From the NCBI GenBank assembly GCA_028710865.1, contig JAQTUF010000005.1, positions 1-64,000 on the forward strand: 64,000 bases of DNA, given 5' to 3'. A program made the translations under genes and the position numbers. The stretch's first letter is position 1. Every line of letters begins with the position of its first letter. Under the pieces are notes generated by a model. The model did not search any database, was not told where the DNA came from, and worked only from the letters and a program-made list of their open reading frames with translations. Positions 34,009-42,690 of the stretch are shown here, piece after piece. This DNA comes from Candidatus Shapirobacteria bacterium (GTDB lineage Bacteria; Patescibacteria; Microgenomatia; UBA12405).

Positions 34009-35022
34009 ATGAATAATGAACAATTAAGATCAGAAAAAATAGTTTTAGAAAGAGAACAAAAAGAGATAATTTTTTTTGATGCTAATAAAGAAATAGGATA
34101 TTTAAAAGAAATAGAGCCTAAAAGAAGAATGGTGGCTTTTGGTCAAGAATTAGAAACAGCGATGCAAGAATTATTTTGGATTCAAAGTGAGGGATTAAAT
34201 AGAGTGTTAAAAGATGGTCGGCTTAAAGATCCAGTTACTGATTGTTTTTTAGACGAAATTGTTTGGAAAGGTAAAAATAATTTAGAAATAAAGGCTTTTT
34301 CTAAAATTCAAGAGAATCTAAGAGTTGGAAATGACTTAGTTATTCATTTTAGTCCAGCTAATAAAGATTTGGATTATAGTGGAAATTTAGTTGATTTTTG
34401 GATTAGTAATAAAGATAAACAACAAATAAAATATATTAGATTTTTTGTAAAAGATAATTTTTCCAAGTTTAAAAGGCTTTACAAGTTTTTAGGTGGAAAA
34501 GAAATAAATTCCAAAGAAGAGATGTTGGCTAATCCATTAGTAGTTGATAATGAGATTAAAATGGCTCAAATAATGAAGAATTTGGTCTTGGTTAATAAAA
34601 GATCAAATAGGGTAACAGCTATTAAAATTAAAGAGACTATAAAATTGGTTTTGAATGAGTTTTTAGAAGAATATGGGGATTCGGTTTTTGAGGATGAAGA
34701 ATTAATTGATAGAATTTATGGTGGTGTTCAGGATATCCTTTTAAAAGATAGGGATATAGATGATATAGAGGTAAGAAGAGAAGTTATTGAAATAGATATT
34801 AGCAATTATAAATTTGCAGATATTATTGGAAGACAAGAGATAATGGGTGGAGGTTTTTGTCCTGGTAAAGCTATAAGTTTAGTATTTGGTGAAGGGAAAG
34901 GGATGATTGTTAAAAAAGTTAATGGAGAATTAGTTATTAAAGAGGGTAACACTGAAGGGTTAACAAAATGTGAATTATGTGGTTATTATTATATTGGTAA
35001 TAAGTGTCCTTTATGTAATTGA
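34009..35022 (+). CDS. riboswitch-controlled protein with C-terminal zinc ribbon, unknown
   Basis: A 337-residue soluble protein that I do not recognise. Its end (CELCGYYYIGNKCPLCN) is a four-Cys zinc ribbon like those ending NrdJ proteins. The middle (KIKETIKLVLNEFLEEYGDSVFEDEELIDRIY) is helical with an ATP-cone-like flavour, but that is weak. The start codon abuts the last riboswitch hairpin, so expression should drop when cobalamin is high. It may be a cobalamin-independent helper or a NrdJ-related factor; both ideas are inference from context. Confidence 0.7.
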   Translation: MNNEQLRSEKIVLEREQKEIIFFDANKEIGYLKEIEPKRRMVAFGQELETAMQELFWIQSEGLNRVLKDGRLKDPVTDCFLDEIVWKGKNNLEIKAFSKIQENLRVGNDLVIHFSPANKDLDYSGNLVDFWISNKDKQQIKYIRFFVKDNFSKFKRLYKFLGGKEINSKEEMLANPLVVDNEIKMAQIMKNLVLVNKRSNRVTAIKIKETIKLVLNEFLEEYGDSVFEDEELIDRIYGGVQDILLKDRDIDDIEVRREVIEIDISNYKFADIIGRQEIMGGGFCPGKAISLVFGEGKGMIVKKVNGELVIKEGNTEGLTKCELCGYYYIGNKCPLCN

Positions 35023-35061
35023 TCTATTTTGATATTATTATTGTTATAATTTGTTATATTT

Positions 35062-35259
35062 ATGGCAAAGAAGGAAACAGAAAATAAATTTGAAATTGGG
35101 GCGAGAATTTGTTTAATGGCTTTAGGAGCGACACCAATTACAAGTGAATCTGTAGCTAAAAGTTTGACTGAAATAGTATTTAGAAAATCTAGAAGAAAGG
35201 ATTCTATGCAAGAATTAAGTGTCGATAGTAAAAGCGAAGAAAAAGAAAATGAAGAGTAA
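35062..35259 (+). CDS. small hypothetical protein, 65 residues
   Basis: A short Lys/Glu-rich protein with a central hydrophobic patch (ICLMALGATPITSESVAKSLTEIVF). TATAAT at 35045-35050 lies 11 bases before the ATG. No family is recognised. Its end is 1 base from the convergent methyltransferase. Confidence 0.45.
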   Translation: MAKKETENKFEIGARICLMALGATPITSESVAKSLTEIVFRKSRRKDSMQELSVDSKSEEKENEE

Positions 35260-35260
35260 A

Positions 35261-35794
35261 TTAGTTTCTATATTTATGAAATTTATAGAAGAAAGCTTGG
35301 TTTTTAATAAGATAGGGTTTTTGATGAGGAAATGGATATCGGTAGGAAATAACGGTAATGGAGTGGTTTGTTTGATTTAAAATTTTTTCTAATTTTTTAA
35401 TATATTTGGGAAATTGGTAGACGTAAATAATATCAATACTATTAAAATCAATTTTCCAAAAATTTTTTAATTTTATTTTAGCTAAATGAGATAAATGTAA
35501 TTTTTTTATTTTTTTGGTGGATTTATAAAAAAGGGTGGGGTTTAATTCATAACCAACACTTTTAATACCCATTTTGGCAGCAGCAATAATAATACGACCA
35601 TCACCGGAACCAAGGTCAACAAAGATATCTTTTGATTTTGGTTTAACTGATTTGATTAGACTTTGAATATCTTTTTCGACCGAAGGGTAATAAAAAGCTC
35701 CAGGTATGAGTTGAAGGTAAAAAATATAAAAAGTGTAAGAAATGATAAGTAAGGTTAAGAAAACGGAAATAGTATAAAAGATAATTAAATTCAT
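35261..35794 (-). CDS. membrane-anchored class I SAM methyltransferase
   Basis: One N-terminal membrane span (IIFYTISVFLTLLIISYTFYIFYL) is followed by a small methyltransferase domain with motif I DIFVDLGSGDGRIIIAAAKMG and SVGYELNP. Size and layout resemble the FAM173/ATPSc-KMT protein lysine methyltransferases, but the substrate is unknown. TATTAT lies 6 bases before the ATG. 177 residues. Confidence 0.75.
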   Translation of the reverse strand: MNLIIFYTISVFLTLLIISYTFYIFYLQLIPGAFYYPSVEKDIQSLIKSVKPKSKDIFVDLGSGDGRIIIAAAKMGIKSVGYELNPTLFYKSTKKIKKLHLSHLAKIKLKNFWKIDFNSIDIIYVYQFPKYIKKLEKILNQTNHSITVISYRYPFPHQKPYLIKNQAFFYKFHKYRN

Positions 35795-35900
35795 TATTTA
35801 ATAATACAGAAATTTATTTGACATAGTTTTAATGATTGATTTTGAAGGTTTAAAAGTTTAAATTTGATCAGAAATTAAAAATTGAGATTTTATTTGAAAA

Positions 35901-36614
35901 ATGGCAAAAGAGGATAAATTAAAAGTTGAATTATTGAGTTATACAGTTGATCCAGAAGGAATTGTAGTAGCAGCTATTAGACAATGTTATTCTTCGGTTG
36001 GAGCAAAAGAATTAAAAGAAAAAACTAGTCAAGAAATTAAAGAAAGATTAATTAAACAAGTAATTGAATCAGGTCATACATCAACCCTAGAACATGCTAG
36101 TTTTACTTTTGCGATTGATGGAGTGAGTCGAGTGACAGAAATTCATTTGATTCGACATAGGATTGCTTCTTTTTCAATCCAATCAGGAAGATATGTTAAA
36201 AGAGGAGATGCGGCTTATAGGGTACCACCAAAATTAAAAAATTTAAAAGATAAAAAGCTCTATCAAAAATATTTAAAACATTTAGATAGTTCTCAAAAAC
36301 TTTATAATGAATTAATTGAGGCAGGAATATCAGCTGAAGACGCTAGATTCTGTCAACCACAATCAGTCCAGGTAAAGATAGTAATGAGTATGAATGCAAG
36401 AGAACTGTTGCATTTTTTTAGTTTAAGAACATGCACTAGAGCTCAATGGGAGATTCAAGAAATTGGTCATCAAATGTTGAAGTTGGTAAGGGGAGTAGCA
36501 CCAATTATTTTTGAAAATTCTGGACCTCCATGTATTTCTGAAAAACTTTGCAATCAAGGGAAATTATCTTGTGGTATTTGGAAAAATATTAAAGGAGCTA
36601 GTTTAAAAGAATGA
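35901..36614 (+). CDS. thyX: flavin-dependent thymidylate synthase ThyX
   Basis: Makes dTMP from dUMP with methylene-tetrahydrofolate and FAD/NADPH. The ThyX signature RHRIASFSIQSGRYV is clear, with HTSTLEHASFTFAIDGVSR before it and the late MNARELLHFFSLRTCTRAQWEIQEI. 237 residues, normal. It overlaps tmk by 4 bases. glyA, two genes further, would supply methylene-THF, and the dCMP deaminase at 49756 would supply dUMP. Confidence 0.95.
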   Translation: MAKEDKLKVELLSYTVDPEGIVVAAIRQCYSSVGAKELKEKTSQEIKERLIKQVIESGHTSTLEHASFTFAIDGVSRVTEIHLIRHRIASFSIQSGRYVKRGDAAYRVPPKLKNLKDKKLYQKYLKHLDSSQKLYNELIEAGISAEDARFCQPQSVQVKIVMSMNARELLHFFSLRTCTRAQWEIQEIGHQMLKLVRGVAPIIFENSGPPCISEKLCNQGKLSCGIWKNIKGASLKE

Positions 36615-37213
36615 GAGGGAAATTTATAGTAATTGATGGAATTGGGGCATCGGGAAAAGATACTCAGGTTGAATTGTTAGAGAAATATTTAAAAAATAAG
36701 AAAATTGATGTTTTAGTAACAAGAGAACATACAAGGGACACTCCAACAGGAATTTTAATTGAAAAAATAATTAAAAAACAAGAGGATCAGATTGAAGGAC
36801 AGGCTTTGCAATTGCTTTTTGTGAGTGATAGAAGAAATCATTTTGTGAAAGTAATAAAACCAGCATTAGAAGAAGGGAAAACTGTAATTGGAAATAGATA
36901 TTATCCAGTAAATGTAGCTTTTTCGACTCCTGATTGGAGAGAAAAGTTTCTAAAAATAAACCAAATGGTAGTTGATAAGCCTGATTTGGTATTAATTATT
37001 GATGTGCCAGCAGAAATGGCATTAGAAAGAATGGCTAAAAGGGGAGATCATGATATTTTTGATAAATTGGAAATAATGGAGAGAAATAGACAAGGTTATG
37101 AGTGGTATATGGAAAATTCAGGAGACAAATGTGTGTTAATTGATGGTAATAAGAGTATTGAAGAGGTCCACCAAAATATTATTAATAATTTAGAAAGCAG
37201 AAAATTATTATGA
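36611..37213 (+). CDS. tmk: thymidylate kinase
   Basis: Phosphorylates dTMP to dTDP. The P-loop is IDGIGASGKDTQVELL, with TREHTRDTPTG (the DRx-like motif is changed) and GNRYYPVNVAF after it and DLVLIIDVPAEMALERMAKRGDHDIFD near the lid. 200 residues, normal. The start overlaps the thyX stop by 4 bases and the stop overlaps prs by 4 bases, so the three genes are coupled. Confidence 0.88.
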   Translation: MRGKFIVIDGIGASGKDTQVELLEKYLKNKKIDVLVTREHTRDTPTGILIEKIIKKQEDQIEGQALQLLFVSDRRNHFVKVIKPALEEGKTVIGNRYYPVNVAFSTPDWREKFLKINQMVVDKPDLVLIIDVPAEMALERMAKRGDHDIFDKLEIMERNRQGYEWYMENSGDKCVLIDGNKSIEEVHQNIINNLESRKLL

Positions 37214-38169
37214 ATGGAATACAAATAATTGCTGGGACATCACATCCAGAATTAGCTAAAAAAATTGCTAAAAAATTAAATATTCCATTAACTCCAATAA
37301 TAATTAAAAAGTTTCCTAATAGTGAAATTTATGTTCGAGTAGAAAAGAAAGTGAGAGGTGATGATATTTTTGTGATTCAAACTATGGGAGATAATGTTAA
37401 TGATAGTTTAATGGAACTATTGATTATAATTGATGCTTTAAAGCGGTCATCTGTGAGAAGAATCAATTTAATTTGTCCTAACATTGCTTATTCACGACAA
37501 GATAGAAGAACTCGATCTCATGAACCAATTAGTGCTAAATTGGTAGCTAATTTGATAACTGAGGCTGGGGCTGATAGGTTAGTAACGGTGGATTTACACG
37601 CAGATCAAATTCAGGGTTTTTATGATATTCCAGTTGATCATTTAGTAGGTTATCCATTGATTGCTAAATATATAAAAAATAAAAAATATACTAATTTGGT
37701 AATAGTGGCTCCGGATATTGGGGCAGCTAAAAAGACTCATAAAGTGGCTGATTTATTGGGTTGTCCAATTGCGATTGTGGATAAGGTTAGAACAGGACAT
37801 GGAGTGTCTGAGGTAGCTCATGTGGTAGGTGATGTAAAAGGGAAAATTGCTTTAATAATTGATGATATGGTGGATGGTGGTGGATCAATTTGTGGAGCAA
37901 TTGAAGTAACAAAAAAATATGGGGCAAAAAAAATAATTGTGGCGGCAACTCATGCTTTTTTAAATGGAGAAGCAGTAAATAGATTAAAAGAAAGTGTGGC
38001 TGACCAAATAATTTTTCTAGATACAGTACCAATTCCAAAGGAAAAGAAGTTTAAGGGAATGACAGTTATTTCTTTGGCACCGCTTTTGGCTAAAATTATA
38101 AAAAGAATTCATTCTGAAAGATCTTTGGGTGATTTATTTAAATGGGAGAGACAAAGTAAATTGTTGTAA
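37210..38169 (+). CDS. prs: ribose-phosphate pyrophosphokinase
   Basis: Makes PRPP from ribose-5-phosphate and ATP. Signature VTVDLHADQIQGFYDIPVDHL, the flexible loop region SRQDRRTRSHEPISAKL, and the PRPP-binding loop ALIIDDMVDGGGSICGAIEV. 319 residues, normal. It is translationally coupled to tmk. Confidence 0.96.
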   Translation: MNGIQIIAGTSHPELAKKIAKKLNIPLTPIIIKKFPNSEIYVRVEKKVRGDDIFVIQTMGDNVNDSLMELLIIIDALKRSSVRRINLICPNIAYSRQDRRTRSHEPISAKLVANLITEAGADRLVTVDLHADQIQGFYDIPVDHLVGYPLIAKYIKNKKYTNLVIVAPDIGAAKKTHKVADLLGCPIAIVDKVRTGHGVSEVAHVVGDVKGKIALIIDDMVDGGGSICGAIEVTKKYGAKKIIVAATHAFLNGEAVNRLKESVADQIIFLDTVPIPKEKKFKGMTVISLAPLLAKIIKRIHSERSLGDLFKWERQSKLL

Positions 38170-38237
38170 AATGGGGCTATGATATAAAAAATAGATTGAG
38201 ACGAATTTTATTTTATTAATTTATTTTTTATATAAAT

Positions 38238-39392
38238 ATGGATCAAAAAATTAGGGAGTTAATTAAAAAAGAAGAACAAAATCAAAAAACGCGGGTTTAT
38301 TTGATTCCGAGTGAAAATTTTGCCAGTCAGGAGGTTTTGATGCCTTTAGGAACTTGTTTAAGTAATAAATATGCTGAAGGATATCCAGGAAAAAGATATT
38401 ATCAAGGTAATGAAACGATTGATGAAATTGAAAATTTAGCTATCAAGCGGGGTAAAAAAATATTTGGAGTGGAGCATTTAAATGTGCAACCTTATTCTGG
38501 AAGTCCAGCCAATAGTGCAGTGGAGATGGCTTTATTGGCCTCGGGAGAAAAAATTTGTGGTCTTAAATTATCAGCTGGGGGACATTTGACTCATGGTCAT
38601 CCCAAGATTACTTTTTCGGGAAAATTTTTTGAGAGTGTCCAGTATGATGTGGAAACTGATGGAAGAATTGATTATGAAAAATTGGCTCAATTAGTAAAAA
38701 TAGAGAAACCAAAATTAATAATTGCTGGGACGACGGCTTATCCATGGATTTTGGATTTTAAAAAGTTTGGAGAGATTGCTGATAGTGTAGGAGCTTGGCT
38801 ATTAGCTGATATTTCTCATATTGCCGGATTGGTGGTTGGCGGAGTACATCCGAGTCCAGTTGATTATGTAGATGTGATTACCACTACAACTCATAAAAGT
38901 TTGAGAGGGCCTAGAGGGGCAATTATTGGCATAACTAAAAAGGGTTTAATTAGAGATCCGGATTTAGCTAAAAAGATTGATAGAGCAGTGTTTCCAGGAC
39001 TTCAAGGTGGTCCTCATGAAAATACAATTGCTAGTATGGCAGTGGCTTTTGGCGAAGCCGACACCCAAGAATTTAAAGAATATGCTCAACAAATTGTAAA
39101 AAATGCCAAATCATTGGCTCAATCTTTGAGAAAAAATGGTTTAAAAGTGTTTGGAACTGAAAATCATTTGATGGTGGTGGAAGTTGGATTGGAAAAAGGA
39201 AAGGAGGTGGCAGTGAAATTGGAGGAAAATGGCATAATCGTTAATGCCAATACAGTACCTCATGAACAAGGCAGTCCAATGAATCCATCTGGGATTAGAA
39301 TTGGAACTCCAGCGATGACGACAAGAGGGTGGAAGGAAAAAGAATTTGAAGAATTAGGAGATAGAATGGCAAAAATAATTTTGAATATTTAA
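38238..39392 (+). CDS. glyA: serine hydroxymethyltransferase
   Basis: PLP enzyme that converts serine and tetrahydrofolate to glycine and methylene-THF, the C1 donor of ThyX. LIPSENFASQEVL, NKYAEGYPGKRYYQGNE, the PLP lysine in DVITTTTHKSLRGPRGAIIG and GLQGGPHENTIA are seen. At 384 residues it is about 30 shorter than usual, mostly at the C-terminus. It follows prs by 68 bases and may be in the same operon. Confidence 0.96.
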   Translation: MDQKIRELIKKEEQNQKTRVYLIPSENFASQEVLMPLGTCLSNKYAEGYPGKRYYQGNETIDEIENLAIKRGKKIFGVEHLNVQPYSGSPANSAVEMALLASGEKICGLKLSAGGHLTHGHPKITFSGKFFESVQYDVETDGRIDYEKLAQLVKIEKPKLIIAGTTAYPWILDFKKFGEIADSVGAWLLADISHIAGLVVGGVHPSPVDYVDVITTTTHKSLRGPRGAIIGITKKGLIRDPDLAKKIDRAVFPGLQGGPHENTIASMAVAFGEADTQEFKEYAQQIVKNAKSLAQSLRKNGLKVFGTENHLMVVEVGLEKGKEVAVKLEENGIIVNANTVPHEQGSPMNPSGIRIGTPAMTTRGWKEKEFEELGDRMAKIILNI

Positions 39393-39393
39393 A

Positions 39394-42300
39394 TTATTTT
39401 TTCTTAAAAACCCAAATTAAGCTAGATATAATTAATCCGAGGCCGAGGAATTCGAGAATTTGAGGCCAGAATAGAATATAAACGGTCGATGGATCAATGT
39501 TATTTGGTAATTCCCAAGCGTTGCCCCAATTGTTAATAGTGGTGTGATTTTTTAAAGGGGAAATGAATGGAAACTTATTTGTTTTTGAAAAGGCTAACCA
39601 TTCAGGACTATAACTTTGATAAAGAATAATTAATTTATTTTCTGTCTTAATGGGCAAATTTATTTTGTAAAAAGTTTCATTTGGATGTTTTACATCCTTG
39701 GGTTGGTAGTTTAAATTATTTTGTAATTCTGAAATTTGAGGGGCAATAAGTTTTAAATTATTAAAATAATTATAAGGAATAAGATAGAGTTGAAGGCTGT
39801 TTATATCATTTATAGTTGTTTTTTTGTTGAATGATTTTGATTCAAAATTGAAGTTATATTCTATTTCATCAGGTATATTTGATGGAATAATGAAAAATTC
39901 ATTATTAAATGTTTTTGATGATTGAAGGTAAAGATCGATTCCGATTGGACGATTTTTATTAGTGACGCGTAAAAATAAATTTTCGCCTTGTTGATAACGA
40001 GTAATGATATTGGCTAAATAGGAGTAATTAGTAGATATATTATTGATAGTTAAATTAAGACATTGTTTAACCTCTTGAGATATAAGTCGAATATATTTAG
40101 GATCCTGAGAATCACTAATTTCATATTTATTTTGGGCAGGGGATGAAGTTATATTATTACATAATTGAGGGTGGGTGTTGTTGAAAGGTGATTCAATTTT
40201 TTGGGGAGAAATTAATGAATTTTTGACTATAGGAACTTCAATTTTTAATTTTCCTTCTTTATAATTAGGAATAATTATAGGAGATTTGTTGATATTGGTT
40301 AGAATTGAGCCAATGGTATTTTCTTGCCAGGAAAATATTTCTAACCCAGTATTTTTATTAATAATTTGGACAGTATTAATAGAGTTTAGATAAAAAATAT
40401 TAGAAATTGGTTGATTATCAAAGTTTATAGGGTTATGGTTTATGACTATTTCAATTGGTGATGAATTTGAAAATTTGAATTCACCTAATTTAATAGAATC
40501 ATTTTTTTGACTGATAATATTGTTATCAAGAGTGACTATTGGAGTTTCGAGATTAAGTAAAACTTGATAGTTATTGGAATTTTCTTTTTGAATATCTAAG
40601 ATAATTGGTAAATAATTATCGCTTAAGAAGTTTTGATCTAATTTATAATTTTGGAGTTGTGGTGGCAGTGTAGTAGAAAAAATAATTGAATTATTTGTCA
40701 GATTAATATCAAAATTTTTATTTTTACTACTACGTTTGGTAAATAGGTTGTTGAAAGGAAAAAATTGTTGGTATTGATTTTTATCATCAGAAATATAAGG
40801 ATATGTTTTGACTGGGTCATTATCATTGTAATCATATTTGGGTCCTATATTAGGGGTATTGGATGATATTGAAATAAATGAGTCAGATTCACTAGCCCTT
40901 TGATAAAGATAAATAGGGAGGATATTTTCTTCAGAAAAAGTTTTTATTAGTTTATATTTAGGATTTTGGTTAAAATAATTTAAAAATTCGTCTTTATTCA
41001 TAAATGTTTTTTGTTCACTGCAATGTAAAAAATTGGAATCATAAAGAATCCAATCGACATTGTATTTTTCGAATATTTGGTCTATGGCATTATAATCTTG
41101 TCGGCGGAAAGCTTGACTTATTTCCCAATAATAATTTTCATTATTTTTATTCCAAACATCAAAACTGCGGGATAAAAATGGTTGTTTGATACCGTACCAA
41201 TAAAATCCGGAACCAAAATAATCCCATTTGTAACCATACCATCCTTCAGCACAACTTTGAGGCATATCGGCAATTCTGCCATTTGGTTGAGATTTGAAGT
41301 AATCAATGATTTCAAGATAGGCTGAAGGGAGATTCACATACATTTTGGAAAATATGAAATTGCCTTTAAATATTGGTAAGTTGTAAAAAATTATAAATGA
41401 TAAAAATAGACCAATAATAACTCTGTTAAAATTTATATTTTTTTTGATTTGAATCAAATTCAATAAACCAACACCCATTAGTATAGTGACAATAAAAGCA
41501 GTTCCGATTCCGAATTTAGTAAAAGGAACTCTGAAAGCTTGATGATAAATAGGAGAAATTAGCTCAATAAGTTTATTTAGGTAAGAAAATGGTGGAGTGC
41601 TAATATTGATACTGCTAAAAAAATAAATAAAAATAATAGTAAATCCTAAAAAATAATAATTTTTATGTTTTACAAAATTAGTAATTATGCCAATAATGGC
41701 TAAAATAAAAAAGGTATAACCAATTAATGGAACTAATGGATTTTGATGATGATCTCTTAATGGTTTAGAAATGTATTGGCCAAGTTCGTAATAATCCCAA
41801 TAAGGGCCTTTAAGAAGCATTGTGTTTTCAATAGTGCCGTATTTTTCACTTTTTTCGATAAAATCAGTAGTGGAAACTAGATTATTATATGATTGTGATG
41901 TTTGGTTGGAACGAGTGATAGAGAAGTAACTAAAAGGTAATAACCAATAAGCATTAATAATAAAAGTTAGGAATAATATTAAAAAACTATTTTTAATAGT
42001 AAGTGGGGAAAAGCGGTGATGAATAATATAGGTGAAAAGAAAAATTAAAATGGCGATAAAATAAACAATAAACAATGGTGGAGTAAATCCTTGAATTGAG
42101 GCAAAAAAATTAATTAGGCAGAATAAAATAATATTTTTTTTGGAAAATGACGAGATTAATTTGATAATAATCCAAAATAACCAAGGTAAAGAGGCAAAAT
42201 GAACAATAAAAGATTCAAGTTGAACGGAAAAAGTGAGAGTAGTGGCTAAGTTGAATAAATAAAAAAGACTACTAATAAGAGCAATATAACTAATAAATTT

Positions 42301-42690
42301 ATTGTCGGAAATAAAAGATAGTAATTTTTTGACTAAAAAATACATACCCAAACCACCAAGGTAATAGCAAATAAAAGTAAAAATTGGTCGAATTGTGTTT
42401 GGTGAAAGAAATATTGATAAAAAACTGGTTATTAGAGAGTGGGGTAGGATGGCAGCAAAACCATGGCCTCCGAGAGTACCTAAACCATAATTTTCTTGCC
42501 AACTGGCAAAAAGAGACCTTTTGATATTTAGTGAGTTGTTCAATTCTGAATTAATAGAATCCCAGCCAAGAAACCATTTATTGTGAGGAACTAGATTAGT
42601 AAAAACAATAACTAAAAAAATTAAATTAAAAATAATTAATGAATTTCGGTGACTATTAGAAAATATCTTTTTAATAATTGACATAAACAC
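39394..42690 (-). CDS. very large multi-pass membrane protein, GT-C/YfhO-like
   Basis: The first half holds about a dozen membrane spans with an acidic exported loop right after span 1 (FLGWDSINSELNNSLN), the plan of GT-C glycosyltransferases; the second half is a large extracytoplasmic beta-rich region, and a final span (PQILEFLGLGLIISSLIWVFKKK) closes it. 1098 residues. It probably transfers a lipid-linked sugar to a surface glycan, but no catalytic residue can be fixed. It overlaps the next membrane protein by about 20 bases. A Met at residue 3 is an equal start. Confidence 0.65.
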   Translation of the reverse strand: MFMSIIKKIFSNSHRNSLIIFNLIFLVIVFTNLVPHNKWFLGWDSINSELNNSLNIKRSLFASWQENYGLGTLGGHGFAAILPHSLITSFLSIFLSPNTIRPIFTFICYYLGGLGMYFLVKKLLSFISDNKFISYIALISSLFYLFNLATTLTFSVQLESFIVHFASLPWLFWIIIKLISSFSKKNIILFCLINFFASIQGFTPPLFIVYFIAILIFLFTYIIHHRFSPLTIKNSFLILFLTFIINAYWLLPFSYFSITRSNQTSQSYNNLVSTTDFIEKSEKYGTIENTMLLKGPYWDYYELGQYISKPLRDHHQNPLVPLIGYTFFILAIIGIITNFVKHKNYYFLGFTIIFIYFFSSINISTPPFSYLNKLIELISPIYHQAFRVPFTKFGIGTAFIVTILMGVGLLNLIQIKKNINFNRVIIGLFLSFIIFYNLPIFKGNFIFSKMYVNLPSAYLEIIDYFKSQPNGRIADMPQSCAEGWYGYKWDYFGSGFYWYGIKQPFLSRSFDVWNKNNENYYWEISQAFRRQDYNAIDQIFEKYNVDWILYDSNFLHCSEQKTFMNKDEFLNYFNQNPKYKLIKTFSEENILPIYLYQRASESDSFISISSNTPNIGPKYDYNDNDPVKTYPYISDDKNQYQQFFPFNNLFTKRSSKNKNFDINLTNNSIIFSTTLPPQLQNYKLDQNFLSDNYLPIILDIQKENSNNYQVLLNLETPIVTLDNNIISQKNDSIKLGEFKFSNSSPIEIVINHNPINFDNQPISNIFYLNSINTVQIINKNTGLEIFSWQENTIGSILTNINKSPIIIPNYKEGKLKIEVPIVKNSLISPQKIESPFNNTHPQLCNNITSSPAQNKYEISDSQDPKYIRLISQEVKQCLNLTINNISTNYSYLANIITRYQQGENLFLRVTNKNRPIGIDLYLQSSKTFNNEFFIIPSNIPDEIEYNFNFESKSFNKKTTINDINSLQLYLIPYNYFNNLKLIAPQISELQNNLNYQPKDVKHPNETFYKINLPIKTENKLIILYQSYSPEWLAFSKTNKFPFISPLKNHTTINNWGNAWELPNNIDPSTVYILFWPQILEFLGLGLIISSLIWVFKKK

